Origin: Chitinophaga sp. Ak27
Lineage (GTDB): Bacteria; Bacteroidota; Bacteroidia; Chitinophagales; Chitinophagaceae
NCBI RefSeq assembly: GCF_012726295.1
Contig: NZ_JABAOB010000002.1
Location: 434,001 to 498,000, forward strand
Direction of reading: 5' to 3'
Length of the DNA: 64,000 nt
The translations under genes and the position numbers were made by a program. This document shows positions 54,471 through 63,760 of the stretch, in pieces (position 1 is the stretch's first letter; each line of letters opens with the position of its first letter). Under the pieces are notes generated by a model. That model searched no databases and was not told where the DNA came from. It saw only the letters and a list, made by a program, of their open reading frames with translations.

Positions 54471-55618
54471 TGAAAAATGTATTAATCATATCTTATGAAT
54501 TTCCACCCATCATTGGTGGGGCGGGCGTATATGCGCACGACCTGGCAATAGGGCTGGTGAAAAATGGGCATAAGGTGAGCCTGCTGACCTACAGCACCCC
54601 CAATAACCGGCAGTTCCTGGCCGATTTTGGGAAAAAATACCAGGTGGCTTGTTATACGATACCCGCCAGAAAAATTATTCACTTTTACCTGCTTTACCTA
54701 AAATTTAAGGAGATACTGAAACAGGCATCATTCGATACCATCATCTTTAGCGATGGCCGCTCAAAGAAGATGGGAGCCCTGTTTCAGTCTTCGCTAAAAG
54801 GTATCCTGGGACGGTCGGTTTCTATTCTTCACGGCAACGAGAAAAATAGTTTCTTCGAAAAGCCTTCCCTGGCACTGAGATTGTTTGGCATGCAGAAAAG
54901 AATGCTGAATTTTTTCCTGCAACAAAAGAAGATCATTGTGGTGAGTGAGGCAGAGCTCAGCATATGGCAGCAAACACCGCTGAAAAACCAATTGCACTTA
55001 ATCAGGCACGGTATTGACACTGATATCTTCCAACCCAGAACAACGGCAGAAGTAACGGTGCTGAAAGCCCAGCTGGGTATTGATAAAGAAAGACCCGTAC
55101 TGCTCAGCGCGTCCAGGATCGTAAAAGAAAAAGGACAGGAAGTGGTGCTGGAAAGCCTGGATAAAATATTGCAGTCGGTGCCAGATTTACTTTTTGTGAT
55201 TGTAGGCAATGGTGATCATTTGCCGCAACTGCAGCAGATGGTGGCTGCACGTGGATTGCAAAACCATGTGGTTTTCGCAGGTGGCGTGTCCAGGGATATA
55301 TTGTCTACCTACCTCGCTGTTTGCGACCTGTTTATTTTGCCCAGCCAGTATTATGAGTCATTCGGATTGGTATACCTGGAGGCCGCGGCTTGCGGTAAAG
55401 CAGCTATTGCAGGCAACCGGGGAGGCACCAATGAAGCGGTGGTAGACGATGTAACCGGGTACCTGGTAGATCCATTGTCGAGAGAAGCGATTGCCGACAA
55501 GGTGATCAACGTATTACAAAATAAGCCGCTGAGAGAACGTTTACAAACCAACGCCCTGAAAAGAGCGACCGCCGAATTTTCAAATATGCGCATGGCGGAG
55601 CGGATAATAAATTTTTGA
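54467..55618 (+). CDS. GT4-family glycosyltransferase
   Basis: 383 residues, start at 54467 in an ATGA overlap with the preceding stop (54470 is equally possible). The GT-B fold starts VLIISYEFPPIIGGAGVYAH. The donor-binding half has PVLLSASRIVKEKGQEVVLE and the EX7E-type segment ESFGLVYLEAAACGKAAIAG with NRGGTNEAV. It transfers a sugar to the growing lipid-linked unit in the cytoplasm with retention of configuration. The donor cannot be told from sequence. Confidence 0.94.
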   Translation: MMKNVLIISYEFPPIIGGAGVYAHDLAIGLVKNGHKVSLLTYSTPNNRQFLADFGKKYQVACYTIPARKIIHFYLLYLKFKEILKQASFDTIIFSDGRSKKMGALFQSSLKGILGRSVSILHGNEKNSFFEKPSLALRLFGMQKRMLNFFLQQKKIIVVSEAELSIWQQTPLKNQLHLIRHGIDTDIFQPRTTAEVTVLKAQLGIDKERPVLLSASRIVKEKGQEVVLESLDKILQSVPDLLFVIVGNGDHLPQLQQMVAARGLQNHVVFAGGVSRDILSTYLAVCDLFILPSQYYESFGLVYLEAAACGKAAIAGNRGGTNEAVVDDVTGYLVDPLSREAIADKVINVLQNKPLRERLQTNALKRATAEFSNMRMAERIINF

Positions 55619-55622
55619 TCGG

Positions 55623-56996
55623 ATGATAAGGAACCGAAGCGCCCATATTAATATTTTATGCCTGCTGAACTTCGTTTTTGCAGGAATAGCCGGCATCGTA
55701 TCTGTTAGCCTGGCTACTTTCCTGTTTAACGTATTGTTGGTGCTGTTTGGAATGGGCTGCATTCACCTGATGGCTAAAGACGCAGTAAAACGACAATCAT
55801 CCTATACGATCTTCCTGTCTTTTTTCCTGGTGTACGGTACTTATATGATGATTACCAACCAGCTCTTTGTACAGGACCCATTCAAGGATATCTTCTATGC
55901 AAAGGATTCGGTAACCTTCTATACGTACGTCGACAAAGTATCAGGTGCGGGCAGCATCGGCGAAATCGGAACTTACTATCGTAACGACTTCTTTGCGAAC
56001 GACTGGAAAGGATTTGCCTATTTTTCTACTGTGGTAGCCTTCATTGCAAAAGGTATAGACATCAACTCCTTACTGCTACAGAAGTTACAGATTGTGGCCT
56101 GTTCCAGCGCCATACTGGTTATCCTCTATAACCTGCTGGCCAATTATATCACGGACGAATACAGTGTGCGGATGACCGTTATATACGGCTTCCTTTCCTA
56201 TAACTTCTTTTATTCTGCCATTTACCTGCGGGATGTGCACATAGGCTTGTTCTTCGGGCTTTATTTCCTGTTGATCGTTTTCCGGAAAGGGTTTGCAGGC
56301 ATCTTTTACGGCCTTTTGCTTACCGTTGTGATCTTTTTCTTCCGGCCTGAACACGGTTATTTTTCTGTGTCTTTTCTGTTCGCCTATATTTATTTGCTGG
56401 TAACAGATAAGAATAATGTAACGGCCAATAAATTTAAGATTCCCATCCTGATTATGCTGGCATTACCGGCACTCACACAGATTGCGGTGCTGCAGGAAGG
56501 GCTCAATACGATACAGAATACGAGCGACAGCTATCGTGATTTCTCCTCCTCCAGCGCGGGGCTGGGCTCCTTTGGCAGCATGTTGCTTCGCCTGCCTTTT
56601 GGGGTGAGACATATTGCGGTGGGCCTGTTTTCTCAAACGCTTCCCTTCCCGTTCTATTCGGTTTGGGAAGAAAATCTCTTTTTCATACCCTGGTCTGTTG
56701 CCGCGGTATTCTGGTTTGTGGTGTGGGTAGTGATTATTTACACCAGCCTGGTAAAGCCGAGGAACCCGTTATTCCAGTTTAAAGAATTGAATATTTTATT
56801 TGCGATTGCCATCCTCTTGATCCTGGGTGCCAGCGCAAATGCAGATACACGAAGAATTATGTCGGTATACCCCGTTGTCTTTGTCATTTTTTCGGGGGGC
56901 ATTTTATCACTGGCTAAAGCAAGACGAAAGCAACTCGTTGCCCGGGGATTGTTGTTTTATTTCACCCTGATTTTTGCTTACGCCTTAATAAAATAA
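55623..56996 (+). CDS. polytopic membrane protein, probable Wzy-like polymerase
   Basis: 457 residues with about ten or more hydrophobic segments, starting INILCLLNFVFAGIAGIVSV and ending GLLFYFTLIFAYALI. A long loop near residues 85-130 (FVQDPFKDIFYAKDSVTFYT) and the charged RDVHIGLFFGLYF and FFRPEHGYFSV motifs lie between helices. No strict family motif was recognised. Because Wzx and Wzc homologues are present and no other polymerase is seen, this is the best candidate for the repeat-unit polymerase; Wzy proteins share little sequence. A membrane glycosyltransferase is the main alternative. Confidence 0.68.
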   Translation: MIRNRSAHINILCLLNFVFAGIAGIVSVSLATFLFNVLLVLFGMGCIHLMAKDAVKRQSSYTIFLSFFLVYGTYMMITNQLFVQDPFKDIFYAKDSVTFYTYVDKVSGAGSIGEIGTYYRNDFFANDWKGFAYFSTVVAFIAKGIDINSLLLQKLQIVACSSAILVILYNLLANYITDEYSVRMTVIYGFLSYNFFYSAIYLRDVHIGLFFGLYFLLIVFRKGFAGIFYGLLLTVVIFFFRPEHGYFSVSFLFAYIYLLVTDKNNVTANKFKIPILIMLALPALTQIAVLQEGLNTIQNTSDSYRDFSSSSAGLGSFGSMLLRLPFGVRHIAVGLFSQTLPFPFYSVWEENLFFIPWSVAAVFWFVVWVVIIYTSLVKPRNPLFQFKELNILFAIAILLILGASANADTRRIMSVYPVVFVIFSGGILSLAKARRKQLVARGLLFYFTLIFAYALIK

Positions 56997-57002
56997 AGAA
57001 CG

Positions 57003-59135
57003 ATGATGCGCAAAATTCTTAACATAATATGCTCCGGCGGAACCCGATACGCGAAGATGTGTATCATCATCGCGGGTTGCCTGATGACTTCCTGTGCAGA
57101 CACGTTTTCCCAAAATATTGCAGACAAGGCGGCGATTGCTGTTACGCCGGCGCCGAACTATACATTGACGAAAGACAAGAGCCAGAAAGAAATGCTGACA
57201 GATGGCCGATACGCCAGCGTACTTTCCTTTTGGAAGGATCCCGCGGCACTGGGTTGGCAGAATGTGAAGCAGGTGACCATCGACTTCTCTTTTGATAAAC
57301 CGGTACAGGTATCCCGCGTTAACCTGAATACTGTAACGGGGCAGAAAGCAGAAGTGAGTATGCCACTCAGCGTGCTGGTATTTATCAGTAACGATCAGCA
57401 GCAGTGGCAGTTCCTGGGCGATATGACGGAGCAATCTGGCGCCAAAGATGAGTATTATAAAATTATCCCGCTGTCTTTGAAGGGACTTCAGGCCAGCGGC
57501 AAGTATGTGAGAGTACTGGCTATTCCGAATGGCAGCTACTTTTTTACAGACGAAATACAAATAATAGCCGGTAAAGATAATGCCGGGAAAGCCGGCGCCT
57601 ATAAAACTGTAAGCGATAACGACCTGCCGGGTTTTATTAAGACCTGCCGGGATGCAGCTATCGGCAAGCGCTTTTCAAATGAGGCGAGCAGTGCAGCGGT
57701 AGCCAAAAGCGCGCCACTGTCGGTGATGTCGGCTACCACTTCCGGTCAGTCGGGTGTTACCCTGGTACCGCTGGCGTCGCCGTTTTCGCCGGACCTGCAG
57801 GCGGTAAATAGCCCTGTTCCAATAGAAACGTTTAAGGGACTGTCGTCCTACAGCGGATGGCTGATCTCCAACCCTGGCAGCCAAAGCGCCACCGTTACGT
57901 TGTCATACACCAGCAGCGCCGCAGATCTGGGCGTAAACGTGTATTGGGCCAAACCGGTGAAAAGCCGCGATTTTAAAGTGATCCCCGATGCCCTGATGGA
58001 ACTGCAAAGCGGCGCCTCCGTTGAACTCGCGCCGAAGGAAAACCGCCTTATCTTAATGAAAACCCAGGCTAGAAGCGCGGGGAATGGCAAGGTAACACTG
58101 AGCATAAAAGACCCGCGCCATACAGCCAGCAGCGAGCTGCCGGTTAGTGTGGGCAATGCCTCTTTATCGGGCTATATGAACCTTCGCCCCGACGTAAACG
58201 TATGGGCCTATTTTAGCGATCCACTGCTCCAGGGCCGCGAAGCTAGCGCAAGGCAGGATTTGCTGAATCACTATGTAAATACCTTCGTGATTCCGCCAGG
58301 CATATTGCTGCCCAATGTGCCGGTTGCCAGCAACCAGAAATTACAGGCTTACCTCCAATACATAAAAGGATTTGATAAGGTATTACTTTACCTCGATTTC
58401 TCTGTGAATGCGAAGTCCGGCTTCCTATCTGATGCCTGGAAGCAATCTTTCCTTACCTGGTACGATGCGTTGATGAAAGCTATTATGAGTGCCGGTATAT
58501 CCGCAGATAACGTATACCTGTACCCGTTTGATGAAGTGAAACCCGCGCAGCTCAATACTTTCCAGCAGTTTGCCGACTGGATTAAATCTGCCCGGAAAGA
58601 CGCCCGCATTTTTGCCACTATTTCCAATGCCGGTACTTTAAAGTCGATAGGCAACAACCTGGATATCTGCCAGCTGTTTTGCAGCCCTAATATCCTACGG
58701 GAGAAGCAGCAAAACTATGCACCCCGTGGTAAAAACTGGCTATACGATATTAAGAAACCTACCAAGTCGCTGTCTCCCTACGGCTATTACCGGTTAATGG
58801 CCTGGAAGGCATATGCCTCGGGTATTACCGGGATCGGCTTCTGGCAATATGCCGATGTAGGGCATGAAGCTAATGCCACCTCCGTATGGGATGATTTTGA
58901 TGGTAAGTCGGCCGATTTTGCGGTGATCTACGATGACGGCAATAAGGTATTATCCAGCAGGAGATGGGAAGCTTTTAAGGCAGGTGTGGAAGATTATATG
59001 CTGTTATCGGCCTACGCCCGGAAAGCGGGGCAGCAGGCGGCGATGGACTTGTGCCGCAATGTGCTGGCCAACGAAGGCCAGGCCCAGGCAGCAGAGGATG
59101 CCAGGAAGAAAATGATTAAAACACTGGGAAATTAA
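57003..59135 (+). CDS. exported DUF4091 glycoside-hydrolase-like lipoprotein
   Basis: 710 residues with start at 57003 (or 57006). A signal peptide ends in CLMTSC, a possible lipobox. An N-terminal discoidin-like domain (about 50-190: VTIDFSFDKPVQVSRVNLNT) and a beta-rich middle precede a catalytic-type barrel from about 390 (MNLRPDVNVWAYFSDPLLQG). It ends with the DUF4091 region: YLYPFDEVKPAQLNTFQQFA, YRLMAWKAYASGITGIGFWQ and WEAFKAGVEDYMLLSAYARK. The DE pair in FDEVKP recalls the catalytic acids of GH123-type enzymes. Inside a synthesis cluster it may trim or release the polymer at the surface. Confidence 0.82.
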   Translation: MMRKILNIICSGGTRYAKMCIIIAGCLMTSCADTFSQNIADKAAIAVTPAPNYTLTKDKSQKEMLTDGRYASVLSFWKDPAALGWQNVKQVTIDFSFDKPVQVSRVNLNTVTGQKAEVSMPLSVLVFISNDQQQWQFLGDMTEQSGAKDEYYKIIPLSLKGLQASGKYVRVLAIPNGSYFFTDEIQIIAGKDNAGKAGAYKTVSDNDLPGFIKTCRDAAIGKRFSNEASSAAVAKSAPLSVMSATTSGQSGVTLVPLASPFSPDLQAVNSPVPIETFKGLSSYSGWLISNPGSQSATVTLSYTSSAADLGVNVYWAKPVKSRDFKVIPDALMELQSGASVELAPKENRLILMKTQARSAGNGKVTLSIKDPRHTASSELPVSVGNASLSGYMNLRPDVNVWAYFSDPLLQGREASARQDLLNHYVNTFVIPPGILLPNVPVASNQKLQAYLQYIKGFDKVLLYLDFSVNAKSGFLSDAWKQSFLTWYDALMKAIMSAGISADNVYLYPFDEVKPAQLNTFQQFADWIKSARKDARIFATISNAGTLKSIGNNLDICQLFCSPNILREKQQNYAPRGKNWLYDIKKPTKSLSPYGYYRLMAWKAYASGITGIGFWQYADVGHEANATSVWDDFDGKSADFAVIYDDGNKVLSSRRWEAFKAGVEDYMLLSAYARKAGQQAAMDLCRNVLANEGQAQAAEDARKKMIKTLGN

Positions 59136-59147
59136 GATGAATAAAAG

Positions 59148-60110
59148 ATGAGAAAACCGGCACTATTGATATTGGCTACCATGCCGCCTCCCATTGGCGG
59201 AATCACGATGCACATCAAGCGGCTGCGGCAGTTCCTGGATGGTAACGGTTACGATTATACGTTTTCAGATATCAGGAGAACCAAACCTGCCGACACCTTG
59301 AAAAGTATCTGGCAGCACCGGTTTGTTCATTTTCATGTGTCCAATCCCCTGTTGAGATGCGCACTGGTAACAGTCAGTACCTTGCTGGGCAAGAAAGTGG
59401 TATTTACTTACCATGGAAATGTGGGACAATATAATGCCATGAAAAACCTGGCCGACAACTGGTCGTTCCGCCTGGCTTATCAGCCAATTGTACTGAACCA
59501 GAGGAGCATGGAGCTGGGCAGCAGGATGAATAAACGTACCCGGTTTATCCCGGCATTTATACCGCCAGGGAAGGAGGAAGCGCTGCCGGCAGCTGTAAAG
59601 GAGGTGGTATTGCAACAACACGCCCGCCTGGTTTGCGCTACCAATGCATCCAGCGTTTCGAGGGATAAGCAGGGACGGGAAATCTACCAGGTATCGTTGC
59701 TGGTAAAAATATTCAACACATGGCCGGAAGCGTGTCTGATCATTTCCGACCCGTCGGGCAGCTATAAAAGATATTTTGCCGAAACAGGAGAACACCTGTC
59801 GGATAATATCATACTCATTGACCAGCCGCATAGTTTTTTCGAAGTGCTGAAAATGTCGGATGTGTTTTTACGGATCACCACCACGGATGGTGATTCTTTG
59901 TCGGTGAAAGAAGCACTGTACCTGAAGAAACAGGTGCTGGCAACAGATGTGGTAAACCGCCCTGCCGGCGTGCAGCTGGTACCGCTCAACGAACAAGCCA
60001 TAGAACAGGCGATCCGTCAACTTAAAAAAGGAGATAATAATATACCAGGAGTTCATTTAAAGAATGCAGCCGCCGAATTATTGGAGCTGTACCAGGAAGT
60101 AATCAATTAG
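59148..60110 (+). CDS. glycosyltransferase (GT4-like)
   Basis: 320 residues. The N-terminus LLILATMPPPIGGITMHIKR is a GT-B start with the Gly-rich acceptor loop. FTYHGNVGQYNAMKNLADNW and the C-terminal VFLRITTTDGDSLSVKEALY followed by KKQVLATDVVNRPAGVQLV correspond to the donor site with a degenerate EX7E. It begins 12 bp after the DUF4091 gene and ends 4 bp before the CapK-like gene. Confidence 0.88.
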   Translation: MRKPALLILATMPPPIGGITMHIKRLRQFLDGNGYDYTFSDIRRTKPADTLKSIWQHRFVHFHVSNPLLRCALVTVSTLLGKKVVFTYHGNVGQYNAMKNLADNWSFRLAYQPIVLNQRSMELGSRMNKRTRFIPAFIPPGKEEALPAAVKEVVLQQHARLVCATNASSVSRDKQGREIYQVSLLVKIFNTWPEACLIISDPSGSYKRYFAETGEHLSDNIILIDQPHSFFEVLKMSDVFLRITTTDGDSLSVKEALYLKKQVLATDVVNRPAGVQLVPLNEQAIEQAIRQLKKGDNNIPGVHLKNAAAELLELYQEVIN

Positions 60111-60114
60111 CTGT

Positions 60115-61482
60115 ATGAGTTTAATCGTTTTTGTTAAAAAGAATCTGAATATAAATAGTCCTTTGATCGGGAAGGCTTTGTCGCTGATCCCCTTTGAAAG
60201 CAGACCCGGCGTGGGAAGTGTGTACCAGCGCAGGCGGTCGGATATTGAGAGCTATGAGGCCCTGGATATAGAAGGAAAGCGGGCATTTATATTTCAGCGC
60301 TTTCGTAACATATTAAACTATGCTTATGAGCAGGTACCGTTTTATAAATCCTACTACGATCAAAAAGGATTTTCTCCGAAGGAAGTACAATCTTTTGACG
60401 ATATACAACGGGTACCCGTGATCAATAAAGAGATACTGAAGCGATATGCTGTGGAAGAAAGAACGGCCGACATAAAAGATAAGTACATCGCTAATACCGG
60501 TGGATCTTCCGGTAACCCGCTTTCGTTTTATGTATCCTCGAAAATGATTGCCAACGAATGGGCGCATATGCATCATATCTGGGAACGGCTGGGATATAAA
60601 CCAAGCAGCCTGAAATTGACCTTTGCGGGCAGAAGTGAGTTTAAGAAAAACTGCGTGGAATATGATGCCTTGCGTCATAGCTACGGGGTAAATATTTATG
60701 AAGACCTGAAATTGTGCGCGGCAGAGCTGAAGAAAATTCTGAAAAGGCAGCGGATTGAATACCTGCATGGTTACCCCAGTGCGCTGTATGAATTCAGTTT
60801 GTACTGCCGGGATCATGACCATGAATTGATCGGGCTCCTGAAAAAGAACCTGAAAGGGGCTTTCCTGAGCTCGGAATACCCGATGCCCTTATTCAGGGAT
60901 ACACTGGAGAAGGTATTTGGCATACCTACTATTTCCTGGTACGGGCATACAGAAAGATGCGTATTGGCCTACGAAACGGAGAAGTTTGTATATACGCCTT
61001 TTCAGACCTACGGATATACCGAGGCGTTAGATAATAACGCCGGCAACGGTACACAAAACCTGGTAGGTACAGGGTTCTATAATATGGCTTCTCCCTTAAT
61101 CAGGTATGATACCTACGATGAAATCAACGATGCAAAGTCAACCCATGGGGTATTGCAGTCATTTTCCATCGCAGGGGGAAGGGCCGGCGAGTTTGTGCTG
61201 GATGCAAAAAACAAAAGGATTCCTTTGACAGGGCTCATTTTTGGGCGTCATCACCGGTTGTTCGATATGTGCTCGCATCTCCAGATTGCTCAACGGCAGC
61301 CGGGAGAGGCGACGATTCTGTATGTACTGTCTGACAGTATCTCCGAATTACAACACCCGGAAAAATTATTTGATAGCAGTAATGTAGATATACGATTTGA
61401 GTTTAAGTTAATTGATCGTCCTATTAAAACCGTTTCAGGAAAGGTAAACCTGTTGGTGAACCATGCTGAAATAACAAACTAA
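60115..61482 (+). CDS. CapK-like adenylate-forming enzyme (phenylacetate-CoA ligase family)
   Basis: 455 residues. VPFYKSYYDQKGFSPKEVQ, the phosphate loop NTGGSSGNPLSFYVSS and SEYPMPLFRDTLEKVFGIPT match the PaaK/CapK family. Stand-alone members in capsule clusters have an unsettled role and may activate an acid for attachment to an amino sugar. The protein is near normal length and no domain is missing. It lies 4 bp after a glycosyltransferase and 15 bp before the two-domain oxidoreductase. Confidence 0.9.
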   Translation: MSLIVFVKKNLNINSPLIGKALSLIPFESRPGVGSVYQRRRSDIESYEALDIEGKRAFIFQRFRNILNYAYEQVPFYKSYYDQKGFSPKEVQSFDDIQRVPVINKEILKRYAVEERTADIKDKYIANTGGSSGNPLSFYVSSKMIANEWAHMHHIWERLGYKPSSLKLTFAGRSEFKKNCVEYDALRHSYGVNIYEDLKLCAAELKKILKRQRIEYLHGYPSALYEFSLYCRDHDHELIGLLKKNLKGAFLSSEYPMPLFRDTLEKVFGIPTISWYGHTERCVLAYETEKFVYTPFQTYGYTEALDNNAGNGTQNLVGTGFYNMASPLIRYDTYDEINDAKSTHGVLQSFSIAGGRAGEFVLDAKNKRIPLTGLIFGRHHRLFDMCSHLQIAQRQPGEATILYVLSDSISELQHPEKLFDSSNVDIRFEFKLIDRPIKTVSGKVNLLVNHAEITN

Positions 61483-61497
61483 TAAACTATTGAAGCA

Positions 61498-63675
61498 ATG
61501 AAACAATTGATCCAGTCTTTCAAAACAGGAGAAACCATATTGGAGGATGTGCCAGCGCCGGGTATCAGCCGGGGTTGTGTACTGATCCAAACTACCCGTA
61601 GCCTGGTGTCGCTGGGAACAGAGCGTATGCTCGTGGAGTTCGGGAAAGCCAACCTGATCCAGAAAGCGCGTCAGCAGCCTGACAAGGTAAAGCAGGTATT
61701 GGATAAAGTGAAAACGGAAGGTTTAATGCCTACCCTGGAAGCTGTATTTAATAAACTGGGACAACCACTTCCTTTAGGATATTGTAATGTGGGAAAGGTA
61801 ATTGCCGTAGGAGAAGACGTACGTGACTTTAAAATAGGCGACCGCGTGGCCTCCAACGGGCAGCATGCGGAATTTGTATGCGTACCACAAAACCTGGTGG
61901 CAGCCGTTCCCGATAACGTATCGGATGAAGAAGCGGCGTTTACCGTGATTGGTTCTATCGGGCTGCAGGGTATCCGGTTGTGCAATCCTACCCTCGGTGA
62001 AACAGTGGTGGTAATCGGCCTCGGCCTGATCGGTTTAATGACCGCAGGCTTGCTGGCAGCCAATGGCTGCCGGGTCATAGGCGTAGATCTCGATGCAAAG
62101 AAAATAGCACTGGCGCGTGAAAAAGGTATTATCGGTATTAATCCCCGGGAAGGAACAGACGTGGTAAAAGCCGTGATGGACCTCACTGGTGGCATTGGCT
62201 CCGACGGTGTTATTATCACCGCCTCCGCCAAAACAGATGATATCATTTCCCAGGCTGCCCAGATGAGCCGCAAGCGTGGTAGGATTGTGCTGGTAGGCGT
62301 AATCGGACTCAACATCAGCCGGGCAGAGTTTTATGAAAAAGAGCTCACCTTCCAGGTATCCTGTTCGTATGGGCCTGGCCGTTATGACGAAAATTATGAG
62401 CAACGTGGCCAGGATTATCCATTGCCTTTTGTGAGATGGACGGAAAAAAGAAATTTCGAAGCCATACTCCAGGCCATCAGTGCCGGGAAGCTGGATGTAG
62501 CTTCTTTGATCACCGAGCGGGTGCCATTGGCAGAATACCAGAAAATATACGGAGACATAGGGCATAGCAATGCTATTGCCTCCATCCTGGTATACCCGGA
62601 ACAGGCCACGGCGGAGCGGGTAGTACAGGTGATTCCGGGCGCTTCCTTCAAAGGCTCCAAAGGCGTTTTTGGCATCGTGGGTGCGGGTAATTTTACCAAG
62701 ATGACCATGCTGCCAGCCCTGGAAAAGGTAGGCGCCAATATTAAATACATAGCCAGCGCCGGCGGCGTTACCGGTACTGCCCTGGCCAAAAAGCATAAGA
62801 TCGCCTACAGCACCACCGATTACCAGGAACTGCTGCAGGATGCAGATACTGACGCCGTGCTAATCACCACCCGTCATAACGCGCACGCAGGTATGGTAAC
62901 AAAAGCCCTGCAAGCTGGTAAACACGTGTTCGTTGAAAAGCCGCTGGCACTCAACCGGGAAGAACTGGAAAGAATTGTGGCGGCGTACAACGGATCTGTA
63001 ACACTCACCGTAGGATTTAACCGCCGTTTTTCGCCGCATGTGCAAAAAGTAAAACAACTGGTAGGCAACACGCCCATGAATATCATCGCCACGATGAATG
63101 CGGGCGCTATCCCGGCCAACGTTTGGGTGCACGACATGAAAGTAGGCGGCGGCCGTATCATCGGAGAAGCCTGCCACTTTATAGACCTGATCACCTATCT
63201 GACCGGTAGCAAGGTGAAGGCCGTTTGCATGAATGCCATGGGCACCAACCCGGCAGAAAATACAGACAACGCCTCCATTTTACTGCAATATGAAAACGGT
63301 TCCACCGGCGTAATCAACTATTTCTCCAATGGATCCAAAACATACGCAAAGGAAAGGATAGAAGTGTATTCACAGGAACGGACAGCGGTCATCGATAATT
63401 ACCGGGTCACCGAAGGATACGGGTTTAAAGGGTTCACCAAATTGAAAACCAGCATTGATAAAGGGCATAAGGCCCAATTCGGCCTGCTGACAGAGCGTAT
63501 CAAAAATGGCGGCGCGGCACTCATTCCTTTTGATGAAATCATCAATACCACCCTGGCCAGCTTCGCCGCAATTGATAGCCTGAAGCAAGGGAGGTGGGTA
63601 GCTGTAGAGCCTATAGGCGCTGCCGCGAAAACCCGCACGGAGAAAGCGGAAGAGAGATCCATAGCAGTAGTATAG
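61498..63675 (+). CDS. two-domain oxidoreductase: MDR alcohol dehydrogenase fused to Gfo/Idh/MocA
   Basis: 725 residues. Residues about 1-365 form a medium-chain dehydrogenase (GYCNVGKVIAVGEDVRDFKI, GDRVASNGQHAEFVCVPQNL, VVVIGLGLIGLMTAGLLAAN). From about 385 a Gfo/Idh/MocA domain follows, with GIVGAGNFTKMTMLPALEKV, ADTDAVLITTRHNAHAGMVT, HVFVEKPLAL and GGGRIIGEACHFIDLITYLT. Such fusions are common in cell-surface polysaccharide clusters and are thought to modify a sugar or linked group by paired redox steps; the substrate is not known. A WecB-type epimerase follows after 85 bp. Confidence 0.93.
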   Translation: MKQLIQSFKTGETILEDVPAPGISRGCVLIQTTRSLVSLGTERMLVEFGKANLIQKARQQPDKVKQVLDKVKTEGLMPTLEAVFNKLGQPLPLGYCNVGKVIAVGEDVRDFKIGDRVASNGQHAEFVCVPQNLVAAVPDNVSDEEAAFTVIGSIGLQGIRLCNPTLGETVVVIGLGLIGLMTAGLLAANGCRVIGVDLDAKKIALAREKGIIGINPREGTDVVKAVMDLTGGIGSDGVIITASAKTDDIISQAAQMSRKRGRIVLVGVIGLNISRAEFYEKELTFQVSCSYGPGRYDENYEQRGQDYPLPFVRWTEKRNFEAILQAISAGKLDVASLITERVPLAEYQKIYGDIGHSNAIASILVYPEQATAERVVQVIPGASFKGSKGVFGIVGAGNFTKMTMLPALEKVGANIKYIASAGGVTGTALAKKHKIAYSTTDYQELLQDADTDAVLITTRHNAHAGMVTKALQAGKHVFVEKPLALNREELERIVAAYNGSVTLTVGFNRRFSPHVQKVKQLVGNTPMNIIATMNAGAIPANVWVHDMKVGGGRIIGEACHFIDLITYLTGSKVKAVCMNAMGTNPAENTDNASILLQYENGSTGVINYFSNGSKTYAKERIEVYSQERTAVIDNYRVTEGYGFKGFTKLKTSIDKGHKAQFGLLTERIKNGGAALIPFDEIINTTLASFAAIDSLKQGRWVAVEPIGAAAKTRTEKAEERSIAVV

Positions 63676-63760
63676 ATTCGTCTGTAGTATATATGTGAAG
63701 AACCATGTAGCAATAGCCATAGCCGAAACACCATTAATCATATTTAAAAACCATATCGAT

